Below are positions 6,304-8,984 of a stretch of 8,984 bases of DNA, in pieces. The DNA is from Acidobacteriota bacterium (lineage in GTDB: Bacteria > Acidobacteriota > UBA6911 > RPQK01 > JAPXNP01). A program made the translations under genes and the position numbers. The stretch covers positions 1-8,984 of the forward strand of contig JAUWTT010000127.1 in assembly GCA_030614585.1 (NCBI GenBank), written 5' to 3'. Positions within the stretch are counted from its first letter, which is position 1. Every line of letters begins with the position of its first letter. The notes under the pieces were generated by a model. That model was not told where the DNA came from. It made no database searches and worked only from the letters and a program-made list of their open reading frames with translations.

Positions 6304-6900
6304 TTATCCTGAGCGGGACCCAGTCGCCCGGTAGATCAGATAACCTCCGATTCCGACCAAGGCCAGAGGCCACCAGTCCCGAACCCATTCCGCAGAGATT
6401 CCAAACTGGGTGTGGGCAAACGCTATGGCGCCAAATGTAACCAGGAGAATTCCACCCAACAGTGAACCTTTAGTGTCCGGAAGGCTCATCTCGTCCGGCA
6501 AAGTTGTCGAATCAAGCCCGGCTAGCGCCTGGTTGTAAAACGAAGCCCTCCTTGCCGCGTCGACGAGATTGTAGAGCCAGTAGAAAGCAAGAAAGAATCC
6601 GACTGCAGGCTGAAGATCCTCCACACCTATGTTCAGGAGCGCAATCAGGGAAATGACCACCAGGATATTGGTAAAGCCTTGAGCATAGTAGCCCACATAA
6701 ACCTGCCCCAATCCAGGGCACGCCGAAAGAACGGTTGCCAGCAACGGCGATTTACGACGCGGGTCCTGGTATTTGGGCGCAGCCCACTGTTGTCCGGCCT
6801 GAACCTGCGCCTGCGGTGGGAATTCAGGTGTGGGTGCGGACGAAGGAGGCGTCGAAGTTTGTGCCTCTAACGCTTGTTGAAATTCCGTTTCAGTAGCCAT
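6304..6900 (-). CDS. Multi-pass membrane protein, TM2-like
   Basis: The product is 198 residues from ATG 6898-6900. This start is chosen over an in-frame ATG 16 codons upstream because GGAGG lies 5 bases before it and the upstream codons lie in the leader. Residues 1-50 are a polar Ala/Pro/Gln-rich, probably disordered cytoplasmic tail. SACPGLGQVYVGYYAQG (59-75) resembles the start of TM2-type domains and leads to two membrane helices (about 76-92 and 97-113). After a loop come two more helices (146-163 and 175-191), with a GGILLVTFGAIAF...WWPLALVGIGGYLIYR pattern like LiaI/LiaF-type or DUF5668 membrane hairpins, which occur in envelope-stress proteins. An ECF-like promoter identical in form to that of the sigma gene lies upstream, suggesting control by that sigma factor. 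Biochemical function is unknown. Confidence 0.82.
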   Translation of the reverse strand: MATETEFQQALEAQTSTPPSSAPTPEFPPQAQVQAGQQWAAPKYQDPRRKSPLLATVLSACPGLGQVYVGYYAQGFTNILVVISLIALLNIGVEDLQPAVGFFLAFYWLYNLVDAARRASFYNQALAGLDSTTLPDEMSLPDTKGSLLGGILLVTFGAIAFAHTQFGISAEWVRDWWPLALVGIGGYLIYRATGSRSG

Positions 6901-6955
6901 GTGATCCTCCAAATCTGTGCGCTCTGTGCGCCGGTTCTTGTGTTTCATCGAGCAG

Positions 6956-6983
6956 AACGCATGGAGACTTGTGAAGGTTCGGT
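6956..6983 (-). promoter_or_regulatory. ECF-type promoter before membrane-protein gene
   Basis: Reading the minus strand, ACCGAACCTT (6983-6974) is followed after 12 bases by TGCGTT (6961-6956), 55 bases before the start codon at 6900. AAC followed by CGT after 17 bases is the general layout of ECF sigma promoters. The same two blocks with the same 12-base spacer occur before the ECF sigma gene at 8699-8672, which is the main support. The leader between it and the gene contains a perfect tandem duplication, TCTGTGCGC twice (6914-6931, plus-strand reading). Confidence 0.6.
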
Positions 6984-7012
6984 TTGGGTCGGAGGTTTCT
7001 GACCGGATGCTT

Positions 7013-7100
7013 CAAACCACCAAGCACCAAGGTCACCAGGGAAACCAGGTGCTTCCTATAAACCCTTGATTCTTGGTGATCTTGGTGTCTTTGTGGTGAG
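7013..7100 (-). repeat. CACCAAG-type hairpin element, copy 2 (inverted)
   Basis: This is an inverted copy of the element at 6187-6268, between the anti-sigma stop (7142) and the promoter of the membrane-protein gene. The segment 7072-7100 matches 6187-6215 of copy 1 in reverse complement at 27 of 29 positions. ATAAACCC (7058-7065) is the complement of the loop GGGTTTAT of copy 1, and CAAACCACCAAG (7013-7024) complements the end of copy 1 exactly. Its own arms pair imperfectly. It could terminate the sigma/anti-sigma transcript. Confidence 0.7.
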
Positions 7101-7141
7101 TTTCTGAATCTTCCCGGCTAAGGTCCAGGCCAGATTCAAGA

Positions 7142-8041
7142 TCATTCGGCAGTCTCTACAGGGTGATCTTCAGAAGCCTCGGCACTGCTGAAGCTACGAG
7201 AGTACTCTTCATACTTCTCGGTGACATCCTGGATGAGTGCCGCTGTGGGCTTCAGAAGATGTTCGTCCGACATGTCTCTCAGTTGCTCAGCGGATCCCTG
7301 AAGCGATTCGAAGGCGCTTCCAAGAGCCACTTGCGTAGCCTGCATCTTTCTTTCGACCCGGCTCTCGCAGGAGTTGTAGAAGTCAGCCCATGAATTGCTC
7401 AGGACCGCAGGTGTGTCTTGAACTAACTCGCTCAAGTTGAGTTGGAATCCAGCCAATGTCGCCGATGCGACGCCTCCGACCGATTTGACGGGTACGCCCC
7501 CGAAGACGAGGAAAATCAGAAGCGCCCCAACATAGGCAGCTTCAAGGGAAAAGCGTGGTCGCTGAAAGACCTGTGACAGATATGAAAGCAAGAGAGCCCA
7601 TTTGTCAGGCGGTTGAGTCGATCGCGTAGCCGCAACTACCGAACCTGTGAAAAAAGGCCCCGGGTCGAGCGATGCCATTTGAGGAAGCGCGACGACCAAC
7701 TCCTCCAGGACGGAGGCCAGCTGAGCGCAGCCAGAACAGTAGTTGAGGTGTCCCTGCACCAGAGCTGCGTCGTCTCCTTGAAGCATCTGATCGACATAAT
7801 CGCAGAGCATTGAGTGTACCCGGGAACAAGCGCTGCCGCTGGTTCTTGCCAACACCCCGCCCACTAAGCCGTCTGTATGCTCGAGCACCTGTTCACCTCG
7901 GCAAACTTCGAGAAGCTGTCGACATCGCTCGCAACCTTCGACATGTGCCTTCAGCGCTACCAGTTCGCTGTCCGGAAGCTGTTTTCCCAGAACCAGTTCC
8001 AGTCGCTCCACCAGATCACTGCAACCCATTGCCTGTTTCAC
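7142..8041 (-). CDS. Anti-sigma factor with two zinc-finger modules
   Basis: This is a 299-residue membrane-bound regulator, expected to bind and silence the sigma factor encoded just upstream. Module 1 has C7, H33, C37 and C40. Module 2 has C72, H98, C102 and C105. Both show the same C-x25-H-x3-C-x2-C spacing, the zf-HC2/ZAS anti-sigma pattern. One membrane helix (about 167-185, AAYVGALLIFLVFGGVPV) is followed by an outside domain of about 115 residues, with a helical, charged stretch (225-283) that may sense envelope signals. The start is GTG 8041, overlapping the sigma stop as GTGA, with GGGAGG 9 bases upstream; an ATG four codons in is a weaker alternative. A single ZAS domain is more usual, so the duplication is noteworthy. 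The gene ends 41 bases before hairpin copy 2. Confidence 0.86.
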   Translation of the reverse strand: MKQAMGCSDLVERLELVLGKQLPDSELVALKAHVEGCERCRQLLEVCRGEQVLEHTDGLVGGVLARTSGSACSRVHSMLCDYVDQMLQGDDAALVQGHLNYCSGCAQLASVLEELVVALPQMASLDPGPFFTGSVVAATRSTQPPDKWALLLSYLSQVFQRPRFSLEAAYVGALLIFLVFGGVPVKSVGGVASATLAGFQLNLSELVQDTPAVLSNSWADFYNSCESRVERKMQATQVALGSAFESLQGSAEQLRDMSDEHLLKPTAALIQDVTEKYEEYSRSFSSAEASEDHPVETAE

Positions 8042-8640
8042 GAGTTTGTACCTCCCTGGCCCTGCGAGAGAGCGAGTACCTTTTCTGCGAGTTCAAGGCG
8101 CGCCCGGTGGGAACGAGATTTCAGAGTACCGATCGGAACGTCCAGAATCCCGGCCATTTCTTCCAAAGTTAAACCTTGGATTTCTTTCAGAATAATGATC
8201 TCCCTATTCAGTAGTGTAAGCATCTGCAGCGCCTTGCGAAAAAGTCCCCGTCGGACCTCCTTCAGCCAGTGTTCCTCCGGGTCACACGAATGGTCTACAA
8301 GCGAATTCATATCCATTTCCGCAACTTGAGATGCTGGAGGCCGGACTCGCTTTCTCCTCAGGTGATCAATTGACGCGTTCCGCGTGATGCGAAAGAGCCA
8401 GGGGAGGAAACTGTCGGCATTTGGGCACTTGCGCAGGTTCTTATACACTTTCACAAAAATGTCCTGGGCTAGATCGCGAGCGTCCTCACTGTTAGCTACG
8501 TAATGATAGGCGAGTCCGTAGACACGCGACTGGTAGTTGCGAACCAGACTTTCCCAGGCCAGCTCATCGCCGCGCCTACACCTATGCAGCACTTCGTCGA
8601 GATTCAATTGCGATCCAGTGGCTCGCACATCAGCACCCAT
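8038..8640 (-). CDS. ECF RNA polymerase sigma factor
   Basis: This is a 200-residue sigma70-family protein with only regions 2 and 4, the ECF layout. Region 2 spans about 25-98, with the DARDLAQDIFVKVYKNL core-binding and -10 recognition block (53-69) and PWLFRITRNASIDHLRRK (80-97). Region 4 spans about 130-187, with LTLEEMAGILDVPIGTLKSRSHRAR forming the -35 helix-turn-helix. It should direct RNA polymerase to a small stress regulon when released by the anti-sigma factor. The start is ATG 8640, with GGAG 6 bases upstream. The stop overlaps the anti-sigma GTG (8038-8041), ensuring coupled production of the pair. A motif of ECF promoter form lies 31 bases upstream of the start and recurs before the membrane-protein gene, consistent with autoregulation. 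The ECF subgroup cannot be assigned by eye. Confidence 0.95.
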   Translation of the reverse strand: MGADVRATGSQLNLDEVLHRCRRGDELAWESLVRNYQSRVYGLAYHYVANSEDARDLAQDIFVKVYKNLRKCPNADSFLPWLFRITRNASIDHLRRKRVRPPASQVAEMDMNSLVDHSCDPEEHWLKEVRRGLFRKALQMLTLLNREIIILKEIQGLTLEEMAGILDVPIGTLKSRSHRARLELAEKVLALSQGQGGTNS

Positions 8641-8671
8641 TCATCACTCCGCCTCTCTCGTTGTAATGAAT

Positions 8672-8699
8672 AACGCACGGGAAGTAAATAAGGTTCGGT
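8672..8699 (-). promoter_or_regulatory. ECF-type promoter before sigma gene
   Basis: On the minus strand ACCGAACCTT (8699-8690) and TGCGTT (8677-8672) are separated by 12 bases, 31 bases before the sigma start codon. AAC and CGT are 17 bases apart, as in many ECF promoters. The exact recurrence of both blocks and the spacer length at 6983-6956 argues against chance and for recognition by one regulator, most simply the sigma factor it precedes. Confidence 0.6.
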
Positions 8700-8703
8700 G
8701 GAG

Positions 8704-8843
8704 CTGGGACCTGGGGGCTGGAGTGGGGGGACCGACGAACGACGAACCGGTTAGCGGTCATCGGTGATCGGTGATCGGGTTAAGTAGTTAGCGCCCCTTC
8801 GAACTTCGAACTTGTCCTGGGGATTGGTGCTTGGGACTTGGGT
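8704..8843. repeat. Cluster of 7-bp-period short tandem repeats
   Basis: The gene-free stretch between the sigma promoter and folA contains several unrelated short tandem repeats, all with a period of 7. They are CTGGGAC/CTGGGGG/CTGGAGT (8704-8724, imperfect), GACGAAC twice (8734-8747), ATCGGTG 2.7 times (8760-8778), CTTCGAA 2.4 times (8797-8813), and an imperfect series CCTGGGG, ATTGGTG, CTTGGGA, CTTGGGT (8816-8843). The layout resembles heptanucleotide short-tandem-repeat regions described in cyanobacterial genomes. I see no gene in it. Confidence 0.6.
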
Positions 8844-8858
8844 CTTACTCCCCGGGAG

Positions 8859-8984
8859 CTACTTCCTGTCTAAGGTCAGGAATGTGAAGCGAAGGGGGTT
8901 CTGCTCATCAGGGTGGAACTCCTGTTCCTCGACCACTTCCCATTTTGACTCATCAAAGGGTGGGAAGAATGCATCTCCCTCAAA
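8859..8984 (-). CDS. folA: Dihydrofolate reductase, C-terminal part
   Basis: The last 41 residues of a gene continue past the right edge of the window; the stop TAG is at 8859-8861 on the minus strand. The fragment starts GDAFFPPFDESKW and continues with EVVEEQEFHPDEQNP then FTFLTLDRK. This matches the conserved end of bacterial DHFR: the GDxxFP strand, a W, the E...FHP turn and the final FTxL strand. The enzyme reduces dihydrofolate to tetrahydrofolate using NADPH. It reads toward the sigma gene, with a 218-base gap holding the heptamer repeats and the ECF promoter. The catalytic N-terminal part is outside the window. Confidence 0.88.
   Translation of the reverse strand, partial: FEGDAFFPPFDESKWEVVEEQEFHPDEQNPLRFTFLTLDRK

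Noticed and set aside
6258..6440. Small plus-strand frame beginning in hairpin copy 1
   Set aside because: It starts inside the repeat and runs antisense through the membrane-protein gene; there is no sign of coding.
6187..7100. CRISPR-like or insertion-sequence interpretation of the CACCAAG elements
   Set aside because: There are only two copies, in inverted orientation, with no regular spacers and no transposase gene between them.

Overview
This is a bacterial chromosomal window of about 52-54% GC with densely packed genes on both strands. No tRNA, rRNA, CRISPR array, transposase or phage gene is visible. The gene set includes signal-peptide TPR proteins with a carboxypeptidase-like regulatory domain, a small HEAT-repeat protein, and an ECF sigma factor followed by a zinc-finger anti-sigma factor. 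This is reminiscent of Acidobacteriota or another soil/sediment phylum, but that placement is a low-confidence inference from gene style.

Layout. 1-200 (+) is the 3' end of glyA. 201-358 is a gap whose sequence can fold into a long-range multi-helix structure. 359-2284 (+) is a DinG/XPD-type iron-sulfur DNA helicase. 2464-3483 (+) is an exported protein with a carboxypeptidase-regulatory-like domain and TPRs. Converging on it, 3508-4218 (-) is a HEAT-repeat protein whose 5' end looks frame-disrupted: an upstream 40-codon frame with a C-x2-C motif runs from 4295. A 15-bp perfect palindrome (4294-4308) lies between this gene and the divergent gene at 4319-4900 (+), a membrane-anchored TPR protein. 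That gene overlaps by ATGA with 4897-5193 (+), a membrane-anchored YHS-like cysteine protein. NAD kinase follows on the + strand; its best start is the GTG at 5315.

The right half is on the minus strand. 6304-6900 is a four-helix membrane protein with a Pro/Gln-rich N-terminus. 7142-8041 is an anti-sigma factor with two zinc-finger modules, overlapping by GTGA with the ECF sigma factor at 8038-8640. 8859-8984 is the 3' end of folA (dihydrofolate reductase).

The most interesting result is a promoter-like motif, ACCGAACCTT-N12-TGCGTT. It occurs with identical spacing and orientation upstream of the ECF sigma gene (8672-8699) and upstream of the membrane protein gene (6956-6983). It has the AAC...CGT form of ECF promoters. 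It suggests that the sigma factor activates its own operon plus the adjacent membrane protein, forming a local envelope-response regulon. The membrane protein and its promoter are bracketed by two inverted copies of a CACCAAG-type hairpin element (6187-6268 and 7013-7100). The gap between the sigma gene and folA carries several short tandem repeats, all with a 7-bp period.
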